Assembly: GCA_900539155.1 (NCBI GenBank)
Contig: UQBE01000018.1
Span: 1 to 34,939 of the forward strand
Direction: 5' to 3'
Origin: an uncultured Porphyromonas sp.
GTDB taxonomy: Bacteria; Bacteroidota; Bacteroidia; Bacteroidales; Porphyromonadaceae
DNA: 34,939 nt
The position numbers were made by a program, and so were the translations under genes. The first letter of the stretch is position 1. Every line of letters starts with the position of its first letter. The notes under the pieces were generated by a model. That model was not told the origin of the DNA. It ran no database searches and saw only the letters and a list, made by a program, of their open reading frames with translations. This document shows positions 16,693-23,556 of this stretch, piece by piece.

Positions 16693-17856
16693 ATGATACA
16701 ACCCTTTACATACTACAATCCCACGAAGCTTGTCTTCGGCGAGGGACGCATTGCTGAGCTTCCTCGGCTTATTGATCCACACTACCGCATCCTCCTCGTG
16801 ATGGGCGGTGGTAGCATACGAAGCAATGGTGTCTACGATGCCGTCTGTCAAGCACTGGAGGGTCGCTCGGTGACCGAGTTTTGGGGCATCGAGTCCAATC
16901 CTACGGTCGAAACGATCCGTAAGGCAGTCCAGCTGGGACGTCAGGAGCAGTGCGACTTTGTCCTAGCCGTGGGCGGTGGCTCAGTCATAGATGCGAGCAA
17001 GCTAATCATCGCTGCTATGTGCAGTGACCAGGACCCTTGGGATATAGTCCGTGCTGGCAAGCATCGGGGCGAGCATCTACCGCTCGGTGTCGTGCTCACG
17101 ATTCCCGCTACGGGATCGGAGATGAATAGCGGCGGGGTCATCTCTTGTCGTGAGACGCAGGAGAAGTATTCATTCTCGAGCAAGCATCCACAATTTTCCA
17201 TCCTAGACCCTCGTGTACCGACCTCTCTACCGCCTTATCAGGTAGCGTGTGGTATAGCCGATACCTTCGTCCATGTTATGGAGCAGTACATGACGACGAT
17301 GCGCAGTCCACTCCTGATGGATCGTATGGCTGAGGGGGTGCTACACACGCTCATTGAGATCGCCCCAGGGCTGACGCACAACCATCAGGATGTCGACCTG
17401 ATGGGCGAGTTCATGCTCTGCGCCACCGTCGGGCTCAACGGCTACCTCTCCTGGGGCGTAGACCAAGACTGGAGTACACACTACATAGGTCACGAGGTGA
17501 CCGCCCTGACGGGACTGACGCACGGACATACACTTGCTATCATCCTGCCCGCCACGCTACAGGTGATGCGCCATCTGGGCAAGCAGGACAAGCTCCTCCA
17601 GTACGCTACTCGGATCTGGGGCTTGACCCCTCAGGCGTGCCAAGGAGAGGAGCACGCTGTCACGGCAGCTATCGAGGCGACGAAGCAGTTCTTTGCCAAG
17701 CTCGGTCTCTCGGTCACGCTGCACGATGCGGAGGTTCCTCATGAGGTGATCGACGAAGTGGTGCGTCGCTTTACGGAGCGTGGCACCGTGCTAGGAGAGC
17801 ATCAGAATATGACGCCCGAGATAGTGCGACAGATACTAGAGCTGGCTTACGAATAA
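16693..17856 (+). CDS. Iron-containing NAD(P)H-dependent alcohol dehydrogenase (YqhD/BDH type)
   Basis: This group III dehydrogenase interconverts aldehydes and alcohols. Its start, FTYYNPTKLVFGEGRI, is characteristic of the YqhD/butanol-dehydrogenase branch. The 387-residue length is typical. The nucleotide-binding GGGSVIDASK is at residues 94-103, with a YqhD-like GGGS at 38-41. Metal ligands are expected in ADTFVHVMEQ and in IGHEVTALTGLTHGHTLAI (His266, His277/279 region). It has its own promoter and terminates before another promoter, so it is probably a separate unit. It sits beside a CoA-transferase of butyrate-type metabolism and might handle 4-carbon or toxic aldehydes; that link is inference from proximity. 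Confidence 0.9.
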   Translation: MIQPFTYYNPTKLVFGEGRIAELPRLIDPHYRILLVMGGGSIRSNGVYDAVCQALEGRSVTEFWGIESNPTVETIRKAVQLGRQEQCDFVLAVGGGSVIDASKLIIAAMCSDQDPWDIVRAGKHRGEHLPLGVVLTIPATGSEMNSGGVISCRETQEKYSFSSKHPQFSILDPRVPTSLPPYQVACGIADTFVHVMEQYMTTMRSPLLMDRMAEGVLHTLIEIAPGLTHNHQDVDLMGEFMLCATVGLNGYLSWGVDQDWSTHYIGHEVTALTGLTHGHTLAIILPATLQVMRHLGKQDKLLQYATRIWGLTPQACQGEEHAVTAAIEATKQFFAKLGLSVTLHDAEVPHEVIDEVVRRFTERGTVLGEHQNMTPEIVRQILELAYE

Positions 17857-17876
17857 GTCGCTTCTGGGAGAATCTG

Positions 17877-17884
17877 TATCTTTG
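17877..17884 (+). promoter_or_regulatory. -7 promoter element of the CoA-transferase gene
   Basis: TATCTTTG fully matches TAnnTTTG and lies 125 bp before the start codon, implying a long untranslated leader of about 115 nt. The leader (17890-18009) has no riboswitch I can name. Confidence 0.6.
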
Positions 17885-18009
17885 TACTCCAGAAAGCTCG
17901 ACGCACGCCTCGTGCTGACTAGTGCAAATGCTGGTCGACCCTAGGAGCGTCTCTTCCCAAAGAATTAAGCATATACCACTTTTCAAACAACAGATAAGCT
18001 AGACACACT

Positions 18010-19320
18010 ATGCAAAAGAAGCAGGACTGGAAGTCCTATTATCAATCACACCTGACCAACCCCCTAGCAGCCCTCAAGAAGGAGCTCACTGAGGGGTGTA
18101 ACATTGTCATAGGTCATGCGGCTGCTGCGCCAGATACAATCCTCAAGAGTATGATGGAGCATGTCGCTGAGCTACCCACAGGTAATATCTTTCACGTCCT
18201 GTATTATGGTGCTGGGTACCAGTTTACGCCTGAGATAGCGCAGCACTTCAATCTCAAGATTAATTTCCTTGAGACAAATGCGCGTAAGGCGTGCCGTGCA
18301 GGGCTGGTGGACTTCTTCCCCTGCCACTTCCACGAGGTGCCGGGGCTCTTTACCGAGGGCTTCTATCCAGTGGATGTGGCTATCGTGCAGGTGACACCAC
18401 CCAATGAGGAGGGCTACTGCTCCTTCAGTCTCTCGTGCGACTACACCAAGCCCGCGGCCGAAGCTGCTCGGGTGGTCATCGCAGAGGTCAATGATCAGCT
18501 CCCCTTCATCGGTGGCGACAACCTGATTCATGTGACGCAGCTAGATTATATCATAGAGGTGAGTACGGCTGTCCCCGAGGTGCCACCCGCTGTGCCAGGT
18601 GAGATAGAGCGTAAGATTGGAGAGATATGCGCTTCGATGATCAAGGATGGCGACACGCTCCAGCTCGGTATCGGAGCTATCCCCGATGCGGTCCTAAGCA
18701 ACCTCACAGATCGCAAGGACCTAGGTATCCACTCGGAGATGATCACCGATGGTGTTATGAAACTGATGCGCCAAGGGGTCATCACGGGTAAGTGCAAGAC
18801 GCGCAATGCCAATAAGGTGGTTACAGCCTTTGCCATGGGAACGAAGGAGCTGTACGACTTCTTCGACCACAATGAGGATGTCGAGATGTATCCAGTGAGC
18901 TATACAAATGACCCCTTTGTCGTGGCAAGTATCGACAATATGGTCTCGATCAATTCCTGTCTGGAGATTGACCTGCTCGGCCAGGTCAATGCGGAGAGCA
19001 TCGGCTACAGCATGCTGAGTGGTTCTGGCGGTCAGGTGGACTTCATGCGTGGTGCTAGACGCTCCAAGGGCGGTCGCAGTATCCTCGCTTTTGCCTCTAC
19101 GGCAAAGGGTGGTGAGATTAGCCGTATCGTGCCTATCCTAGCCGAGGGCGCAGCCGTGACCACGGGTCGCAACGACGTGGACTATGTCGTCACAGAGTTT
19201 GGCGCAGCACGTCTGCGTGGTAAGACGGCTCGAGAGCGCGCTGAGGCGCTTATCGGCATCGCTCATCCTAAGTTTAGAGAGATGCTTCAGGAGGCTGTCA
19301 TCAAGCGCTGGGGCAAGTAG
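18010..19320 (+). CDS. Acetyl-CoA hydrolase/transferase family; butyryl-CoA or 4-hydroxybutyrate CoA-transferase
   Basis: The 436-residue enzyme moves CoA between acyl groups and acetate, a step in butyrate formation by asaccharolytic Porphyromonas. It has the two-domain Cat1/AbfT fold. The N-terminal domain contains NIVIGHAAAAPDTI, and the catalytic glutamate is Glu243 in the GIHSEMITDGVMKL motif. The CoA- and oxyanion-binding region is SGSGGQVDFMRGARRSKGG, followed by RIVPILAEGAAVTT and VVTEFGAARLRGKT. It has its own promoter and a strong terminator, so it is likely monocistronic, next to an iron-dependent alcohol dehydrogenase. Sequence alone does not separate 4-hydroxybutyrate from butyrate, propionate or succinate specificity. 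Confidence 0.9.
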   Translation: MQKKQDWKSYYQSHLTNPLAALKKELTEGCNIVIGHAAAAPDTILKSMMEHVAELPTGNIFHVLYYGAGYQFTPEIAQHFNLKINFLETNARKACRAGLVDFFPCHFHEVPGLFTEGFYPVDVAIVQVTPPNEEGYCSFSLSCDYTKPAAEAARVVIAEVNDQLPFIGGDNLIHVTQLDYIIEVSTAVPEVPPAVPGEIERKIGEICASMIKDGDTLQLGIGAIPDAVLSNLTDRKDLGIHSEMITDGVMKLMRQGVITGKCKTRNANKVVTAFAMGTKELYDFFDHNEDVEMYPVSYTNDPFVVASIDNMVSINSCLEIDLLGQVNAESIGYSMLSGSGGQVDFMRGARRSKGGRSILAFASTAKGGEISRIVPILAEGAAVTTGRNDVDYVVTEFGAARLRGKTARERAEALIGIAHPKFREMLQEAVIKRWGK

Positions 19321-19343
19321 TCGTAGCTTACCGATCATTATAT

Positions 19344-19404
19344 GCGAGTCTTCTCTAGTAGCGACACCAGTATCGTTGCTCAGAGGAGACTCGCTTAGCT
19401 TTTT
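19344..19404 (+). terminator. Intrinsic terminator after the CoA-transferase gene
   Basis: GCGAGTCTTCTCT (19344-19356) pairs with AGAGGAGACTCGC (19382-19394) with one G-T wobble. An inner stem AGCGAC/GTTGCT extends it. CTTTTT follows at 19399-19404. The ung start codon is only 25 bp further on, so ung needs its own promoter or read-through; TATCGTTG in the hairpin arm is one mismatch from TAnnTTTG. Confidence 0.8.
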
Positions 19405-19428
19405 GAGAAAACTAAAGAGCCGTATCGC

Positions 19429-20094
19429 ATGAATGTCCGTATAGAGCCTAGCTGGCATCGGGTGCTGGAAGAGGAGTTCGGGAAGTTTTACTTTGAGACT
19501 TTGACCTCTTTCGTGCGCTCGGAGTACCAGACGAAGCAGATTTATCCGCCAGGAGGTCAGATATTTCGAGCTTTTGACCTTTGTCCCTTTGAGGATGTGC
19601 GGGTTGTAATCCTCGGACAGGACCCCTACCACGGTGTGGGGCAAGCCGAGGGTCTGGCCTTTTCCGTGCCAGAGGGTGTCGAGGTGCCCCCCAGCCTGCG
19701 CAACATACTGACCGAGATTGCTTCCGACTTAGGGCATCCGTCGCAGATTGTCGGGGGCCATCTGACGCCCTGGTGTAGTCAGGGCGTCCTCTTGCTCAAT
19801 GCTACGCTCACGGTCGTAGCACACGAGGCTGGCTCGCATCAGGGACACGGGTGGGAGACCTTCACCGACCAGGTCATATCCCTCCTGAGTAGTCAGAGAG
19901 AGCACCTGGTCTTTATGCTCTGGGGTAACTATGCACGTCGTAAGCGAGCACTAATAGACCGCCGGAAGCACCTCATCCTCGAGGCACCTCATCCTAGTCC
20001 GCTGTCGGCTCATCGGGGCTTCTTCGGCTGTCGGCACTTCTCCCAGGCGAATGCCTACCTACAGCGACACGGCTACGAGCCTGTCAACTGGTGA
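19429..20094 (+). CDS. ung: Uracil-DNA glycosylase, family 1
   Basis: Ung removes uracil from DNA to start base-excision repair. The 221-residue length is normal. The water-activating motif VVILGQDPYHG places the catalytic aspartate at Asp65. PPSLRNI, LLLNATLTV and the uracil-recognition loop HPSPLSAHRGFFGCRHFSQAN (catalytic His188 region) are all present and intact. It begins just after a terminator and is the last gene before the AT-rich island. The start gives a standard-length N-terminus. Confidence 0.97.
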   Translation: MNVRIEPSWHRVLEEEFGKFYFETLTSFVRSEYQTKQIYPPGGQIFRAFDLCPFEDVRVVILGQDPYHGVGQAEGLAFSVPEGVEVPPSLRNILTEIASDLGHPSQIVGGHLTPWCSQGVLLLNATLTVVAHEAGSHQGHGWETFTDQVISLLSSQREHLVFMLWGNYARRKRALIDRRKHLILEAPHPSPLSAHRGFFGCRHFSQANAYLQRHGYEPVNW

Positions 20095-20448
20095 CGCTAT
20101 CCCCCTCTGCTAGTGACGCGGGGCAAGACACCTAGACGCTACTCATCACGGGAGCAAAGGCAAATAGACCTAGAGGGGCAAAACTTCTCGTGGGGAATGA
20201 CAACTTCACTTCTGCGGAGCTACGATTTGACATCTGCGGGGAGGGCAACTAATCAACGAAAATAAAGAAACATCAAAATTGGTGTAAACTAACTGATAAT
20301 ATGCAGGAAACGGCATAATTTGCATAGCCCAAGTTTCACGCCCTCCAGACGAGACCGAAATAGCATAGGGGGGGGACCCCAGTTTTTACAGCAAATATTT
20401 AGGGGCGATTGACCCGCTTGACAGCTATTTTACACTCATCGTCCTCCA
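20095..20448. other. Gene-free boundary region before the AT-rich island
   Basis: No gene is supported here. It contains degenerate words like those at 61-102 (about 20183-20250), a G8 run beside CCCC (20368-20379), and TAGCCCAAGTTTCAC (20325-20339), which recurs exactly at 33738-33752. Base composition turns AT-rich from about 20255. An insertion-sequence remnant is possible, but no coding trace of a transposase is convincing. Confidence 0.55.
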
Positions 20449-20469
20449 AAAACGTTTAGGACACTATTG
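20449..20469 (+). repeat. Left arm of a perfect 21-bp inverted repeat
   Basis: This segment (AAAACGTTTAGG then ACACTATTG) is the exact reverse complement of 22351-22371. The pair encloses 1.88 kb with three minus-strand genes. Outside the arms a partly similar TCCTcCA/TCCTgCA continues. It could be the ends of an element or of two opposed, deleted insertion sequences. Confidence 0.8.
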
Positions 20470-20507
20470 CCATATCATAGTATTGTGGCACACCATCACA
20501 TAATTGT

Positions 20508-20816
20508 TTACCTTTCATTCGTCCATTTGCGCTCTTTGGAACTATATACCTTATAAGCATCAAACCCCATACAAAAATAAACCTTATATGTATTGCTGTC
20601 AACTTGCTCATAATAAGGGCCATTAGACATTGTTTCCTTTTCGCCTAAAGACTCTATGTTACTTGGCAATCGTTTATGAATGCTTCTGTAGTGCTCTATC
20701 TTATCTATAAGAACTTGCCCTTCATCTTCATATATTTTGTTTTCTCTAAACTGCATATAACGAACTCCACAAAGCACGACAAGAATTACAACCAAAAAGA
20801 TAAGAACCTTCTTCAT
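20508..20816 (-). CDS. Small membrane-anchored hypothetical protein, immunity-protein candidate
   Basis: I do not recognise a named family. From the ATG at 20816 the protein has 102 residues (a GTG two codons earlier is less likely). An N-terminal hydrophobic helix (VLIFLVVILVVLCGVRYMQF) anchors a soluble domain of about 75 residues rich in Tyr, Lys and Glu, with YRSIHKRLPSNIESLG and GPYYEQVDSNTYKVYFCMGF. This pilin-like topology (a single helix, a short helix, then a small sheet ending in CMGFDAYKVYSS) occurs in small proteins next to polymorphic toxins. It is AT-rich, on the minus strand like its island neighbours, and downstream of another exported small protein. Immunity is an inference from context. 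Confidence 0.6.
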   Translation of the reverse strand: MKKVLIFLVVILVVLCGVRYMQFRENKIYEDEGQVLIDKIEHYRSIHKRLPSNIESLGEKETMSNGPYYEQVDSNTYKVYFCMGFDAYKVYSSKERKWTNER

Positions 20817-20894
20817 ATTCACGATAGAGGAGTTATTGTTGCGACTTTACTACGTACAATGATTTGTGGCTTGTTTAAGCGCACTCAACTCGAC

Positions 20895-21389
20895 TCAATT
20901 TAATTCTATCTTGTGCGATTTGACTATTTTATATTCCTTGCTAATAATCAACATATAGGCATACTTACGCAGGCTCGTCGCCACAATAAAAGAGTAGTCA
21001 ATCTGCTTTGTAAATCTCTGGAGCTCGAATATCTCTGCTAGAAGTACTCCATCCATAAGGTAAGAGAAGAAAAGGCAGTACTTACTACTGCTTGACAACT
21101 TTCTGAAGTTACTTTCAAGGATGTCTGAATGAAAATCACCTCGGGAGAAGTTTTGCCTTTTTATCAGCATTTCCTTTTGTTCCTGAGTTTCAGCCACAGG
21201 GATATAGAAGAAGGAGTCTAGATCGTGAATAATGCTTGAAACTGCAATGCTATCTATATCCACATTTAGATCTCTTGAAATATAGTCAAGGACATTGTTA
21301 TACAGAGTTATACTGTCATTCGTTTGGCATTTTACATAACCAGAAAAAGAAAACAACACGACAATATATAGCAGGAGTCTTTTCATCAT
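20895..21389 (-). CDS. Exported hypothetical protein, immunity-protein candidate
   Basis: No family is recognised. The 164-residue protein carries a signal peptide (MMKRLLLYIVVLFSFSGYVKCQ), so it should be periplasmic; Cys21 before Gln does not make a good lipobox. The mature part is mostly helical and charged. Its ATG at 21389 overlaps by ATGA the TGA of a short upstream frame (21386-21487) that lacks a start codon. That coupling is typical of a toxin gene followed by its immunity gene. Codon use is far more AT-rich than in flanking housekeeping genes, suggesting horizontal acquisition. A second ATG directly follows the first. Confidence 0.65.
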   Translation of the reverse strand: MMKRLLLYIVVLFSFSGYVKCQTNDSITLYNNVLDYISRDLNVDIDSIAVSSIIHDLDSFFYIPVAETQEQKEMLIKRQNFSRGDFHSDILESNFRKLSSSSKYCLFFSYLMDGVLLAEIFELQRFTKQIDYSFIVATSLRKYAYMLIISKEYKIVKSHKIELN

Positions 21390-21487
21390 TTCGGAGTTTC
21401 AATTCTTATCTGTTTTGAATCGTCAGGTGGATTACTGCTGGTGGTAATTGTTCCGTCGGGTATTACCCTCGTCAATCTTTTATTTGT
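21386..21487 (-). pseudogene. C-terminal tail of a degraded upstream gene (toxin-tail candidate)
   Basis: The frame is open for 33 codons, ending ...LTRVIPDGTITTSSNPPDDS then KQIRIETPK and TGA. The TGA overlaps the ATG of the 164-residue exported protein (ATGA). No start codon is available, and an in-frame TGA at 21488-21490 closes the upstream side. The adjacent frame reads KERNEQIKD up to the same point, which looks like a frameshift. Probably the remnant of a displaced C-terminal toxin. Confidence 0.45.
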
Positions 21488-21518
21488 TCATTCCGCTCTT
21501 TAGTGCTACAATATTCCT

Positions 21519-22277
21519 TTAATTTACTTTCTCCCATATCTCTCCTTGCCAAAATAATTGACCTGAGTCTTTTATATAAATTAGCTCTTGACAGTAAGGC
21601 TCAAATTCAAAAAAACACCGGTCAAAGTAGGGCAAAAAGATTGTTAGATAGTCGTATTTTTTCGTATCAATAGTTTCGTTGAAAATATCAAACCATATCC
21701 TTCCCTTATAAAGTTTCGTTCCTGCGATGTTAGCATTTAAGTTGAAGTCAATTTGATTTGTAGTACTCCCTTTTTTCTCATCCCAAAGATACTCTAATTT
21801 AGATAATACGATGCGTGGATTATCTGTTGTAACCGACTTATTGTTGAGATAGTTAAATGTCAGGTTTAACGTTACGGGGTGGAAGTCTGTAGGAAAAAGT
21901 ACTTGTATATACAAACTATCCTGGGAGTATTTGTTTTCCTTCTTAATTTCATAATCAAATCCCCTTTGCTTTATATAGTAATCTTCACTTGTTATTTCCA
22001 GCAAATTGTCTTCTATTATCGACCATCTGCCTTTTGAAGCATAGCTACATTGCTCAATTACAGGGGAAAAAGAGATGTCTGCTTTATTTAAAGTATATGT
22101 TCCATCCTCATTAATCTCTATGCTTGAATAGTTTTTGTCAGATAAAGCTTGGTACAGCTTATTACTCTTTAAGTAATAAACTCCTGCAATATCTCGGTTT
22201 CTTGATTCTTGCCCTTTTACCGAAAAGCAATAAAGAAGTTGAGACACGATTATTAGCATAATAAACAACTTTCTCAT
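21519..22277 (-). CDS. Exported hypothetical protein, immunity-protein candidate
   Basis: No family is recognised with confidence. The 252-residue protein has a clear signal peptide (MRKLFIMLIIVSQLLYCFSVKGQ) and a beta-rich mature part with many Tyr, Ile and Asn. Segments such as AGVYYLKSNKLYQAL, SIEINEDGTYTLNK and CSYASKGRWSIIEDNLLEI resemble the beta-strand run of lipocalin-like small domains. Its ATG overlaps by ATGA a short start-less frame (22274-22327). It is AT-rich and lies inside the 21-bp inverted repeat. A periplasmic immunity role is inferred from arrangement only. Confidence 0.65.
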   Translation of the reverse strand: MRKLFIMLIIVSQLLYCFSVKGQESRNRDIAGVYYLKSNKLYQALSDKNYSSIEINEDGTYTLNKADISFSPVIEQCSYASKGRWSIIEDNLLEITSEDYYIKQRGFDYEIKKENKYSQDSLYIQVLFPTDFHPVTLNLTFNYLNNKSVTTDNPRIVLSKLEYLWDEKKGSTTNQIDFNLNANIAGTKLYKGRIWFDIFNETIDTKKYDYLTIFLPYFDRCFFEFEPYCQELIYIKDSGQLFWQGEIWEKVN

Positions 22278-22327
22278 TTTGTCTTATCTCTTAGATCTCC
22301 GTAAACTTTCACACCATCAGGGGGTCT
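22274..22327 (-). pseudogene. Short tail of a degraded upstream gene
   Basis: Seventeen codons reading RPPDGVKVYGDLRDKTK then TGA overlap the ATG of the 252-residue exported protein by ATGA. A stop closes the frame just upstream and no start codon exists. Short, but the same arrangement occurs at 21386 and 23251. Confidence 0.35.
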
Positions 22328-22350
22328 TTATATTCATTAATGTTTCGTGA

Positions 22351-22371
22351 CAATAGTGTCCTAAACGTTTT
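22351..22371 (-). repeat. Right arm of the perfect 21-bp inverted repeat
   Basis: CAATAGTGTCC followed by TAAACGTTTT is the exact reverse complement of 20449-20469. It lies in the gap between the 252-residue exported protein and the small membrane protein. Confidence 0.8.
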
Positions 22372-22384
22372 GCAGGATAAAGAG

Positions 22385-22449
22385 AAAAGGGCAGGTTTGT
22401 AATTGGAAAGAAAGCACAGCTAGTGGGAGCTGTCACAAACCACCCTTTT
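22385..22449 (-). terminator. Large imperfect hairpin, probable terminator of the small membrane protein gene
   Basis: AAAAGGG (22385-22391) pairs with CCCTTTT (22443-22449) and GGTTTGT (22394-22400) with ACAAACC (22435-22441). A nested hairpin ACAGCT/AGCTGT sits at 22416-22433. On the minus strand it follows the stop at 22467 and runs into CCCTTTTCTCTTTATCC, a U-rich tail. Confidence 0.65.
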
Positions 22450-22466
22450 CAATGGCAAATATAACA

Positions 22467-22661
22467 CTATTTGCACAAGTAATCAGACTCATACCTCGAG
22501 AAATCATCCATCATCTTTTCGATAAAGAATGTTGTCAAACTCACTGATGTCGACATAGAGAGCAAGTCAAAAATCGACATGAACAGTATCATAAATACAG
22601 AATATGTTAGAATCAAGGTTATAATAACTTTGGCTAGTATAGAAAAATTCTTATATGTCAT
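22467..22661 (-). CDS. Small membrane protein, hypothetical
   Basis: No family is recognised. The 64-residue protein has a strongly hydrophobic first half (IITLILTYSVFMILFMSIFDLL) and a short polar tail (FIEKMMDDFSRYESDYLCK). It could be a complete small inner-membrane protein or the N-terminus of a broken gene. It is on the same strand as the island genes, follows a 13-bp inverted repeat, and has a terminator-like hairpin downstream, which favours a real transcription unit. Function unknown. Confidence 0.45.
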   Translation of the reverse strand: MTYKNFSILAKVIITLILTYSVFMILFMSIFDLLSMSTSVSLTTFFIEKMMDDFSRYESDYLCK

Positions 22662-22680
22662 ACTATTTGTCTTTTAATAC

Positions 22681-22725
22681 GGTCATATCTTGACTTATTC
22701 TAAAAGGACCTATCAAGATATGACC
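22681..22725. repeat. Perfect 13-bp inverted repeat
   Basis: GGTCATATCTTGA (22681-22693) and TCAAGATATGACC (22713-22725) are exact reverse complements with a 19-bp loop. The right arm contains the stop codon of the YD-like fragment. It may be its terminator or a recombination scar; no T-tract follows. Confidence 0.7.
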
Positions 22726-22829
22726 ATGTCGTAGCCACTCTTGTTCACATAGTCGTAGCTGTAGGACTTGTAACCACGCACATGATCCACCAGTCCACCG
22801 AGATTGTAAGAATGCAAATCATTTACCAT
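22713..22829 (-). pseudogene. Rhs/YD-repeat-like gene fragment
   Basis: A 38-codon frame from an internal ATG reads ...DLHSYNLGGLVDHVRGYKSY then SYDYVNKSGYDMVIS and stop. Alternating Tyr/Gly/Asp of the form YNLGGLV and YSYDYV resembles YD repeats of Rhs-type proteins. Orphan toxin modules often carry such a stub of the parent gene at their 5' side. It overlaps the end of the preceding lipoprotein gene in another frame. The match is by eye over a short stretch. Confidence 0.35.
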
Positions 22830-23254
22830 GGCTTTATCTTTAGATATCCAAAAGACCTAGGGTACTTTTCTATAAAATAGCTAATATCGCATTTTTCTTG
22901 ACTATCTATTCCTATTAGGAGATACCCTTTGACACTTATTTTTTTTGATTGACTTAGAAGTGTAAGGGCTTTGAAAACAAACACGTCACCTTTTTCCCGT
23001 AATATTTCTAGTAAAATTTGTCCATGTTCTGAACCTGTTGAACAAGTGGAAAAATAATCTATGCTTAAGAAATGAGATAAGTCCTCTACGTTATTTGAAT
23101 CCAAAGACTGATTCAATAATCTTACATACGAATTATAATGTCCTGTTCTTACAAGCTCTTGTTTTAATTCTTGAGGTATTGCTATTCTTGGCTCTAATGT
23201 ACAAGAATAGCAATGCCATAGAAATAGAAAGCAGAGGAGATATTTATTTTTCAT
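22823..23254 (-). CDS. Predicted lipoprotein, candidate immunity protein to the Tlde1-like remnant
   Basis: The 143-residue protein has a short N-terminal export signal (MKNKYLLCFLFLWHCYSC); the cysteine at residue 18 in CYSC gives a plausible, not ideal, lipobox. The mature domain is helical: ELKQELVRTGHYNSYVRLLNQ, then LSHFLSIDYF and GQILLEILREKGDVFVFKAL. Its ATG overlaps by ATGA the TGA of an upstream frame encoding an L,D-transpeptidase/Tlde1-like domain. A periplasmic or lipid-anchored location is where an inhibitor of a peptidoglycan-acting toxin must be, so an immunity role fits well. No family was recognised, so function rests on topology and coupling. Confidence 0.65.
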   Translation of the reverse strand: MKNKYLLCFLFLWHCYSCTLEPRIAIPQELKQELVRTGHYNSYVRLLNQSLDSNNVEDLSHFLSIDYFSTCSTGSEHGQILLEILREKGDVFVFKALTLLSQSKKISVKGYLLIGIDSQEKCDISYFIEKYPRSFGYLKIKPW

Positions 23255-23538
23255 CTATCTCGAACTTTTAGAATGCCAAACTTAATCTGCTTACCAGGGA
23301 AATACTTATGTAATCCACGATTGTCGGGGACTTTCTCCGTTTTTGTATGACTTATCATATTATGAATTATATGCCATTCCTGTTCCCTTTCCTCAGGGGA
23401 TAGCGTGTTGTTTCTACAAACCGTAACACAGCCCCAGCTTACATTTCCAGGATGAAGATAGAGCCAGCTTCTTTCTTTGCCCGCAATCAGGTCATCACAC
23501 AGAATCTCGAATGGACCAGTTTTTGAGCGAGATGAAAA
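23251..23538 (-). pseudogene. Tlde1/L,D-transpeptidase-like toxin domain, 5'-truncated
   Basis: The frame is open for 95 codons between an in-frame TGA (23539-23541) and its own TGA, with no ATG in the first two thirds. It reads SKTGPFEILCDDLIAG, then WLYLHPGNVSWGCVTVCRNN, then EWHIIHNMISHTKTEKVPDN. GPFxI followed by HPG...S-WGC resembles the GP-I...IHGG..S.GCI pattern of Tlde1/DUF2778 and YkuD-fold L,D-transpeptidase-like effectors; the His and Cys would be catalytic. The stop overlaps the next gene's start (ATGA). A neighbouring frame starting MIFISLKNW suggests a frameshift at the broken end. Likely an orphaned C-terminal toxin module. Confidence 0.6.
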
Positions 23539-23556
23539 TCATCGGACAGTGATAGT

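Noticed and set aside
17885..18009. Riboswitch in the long leader of the CoA-transferase gene
   Set aside because: No known aptamer core or convincing terminator/antiterminator pair was recognised.
19138..19644. 168-codon antisense frame across the CoA-transferase end and ung start
   Set aside because: It crosses a terminator and two well-supported genes on the opposite strand.
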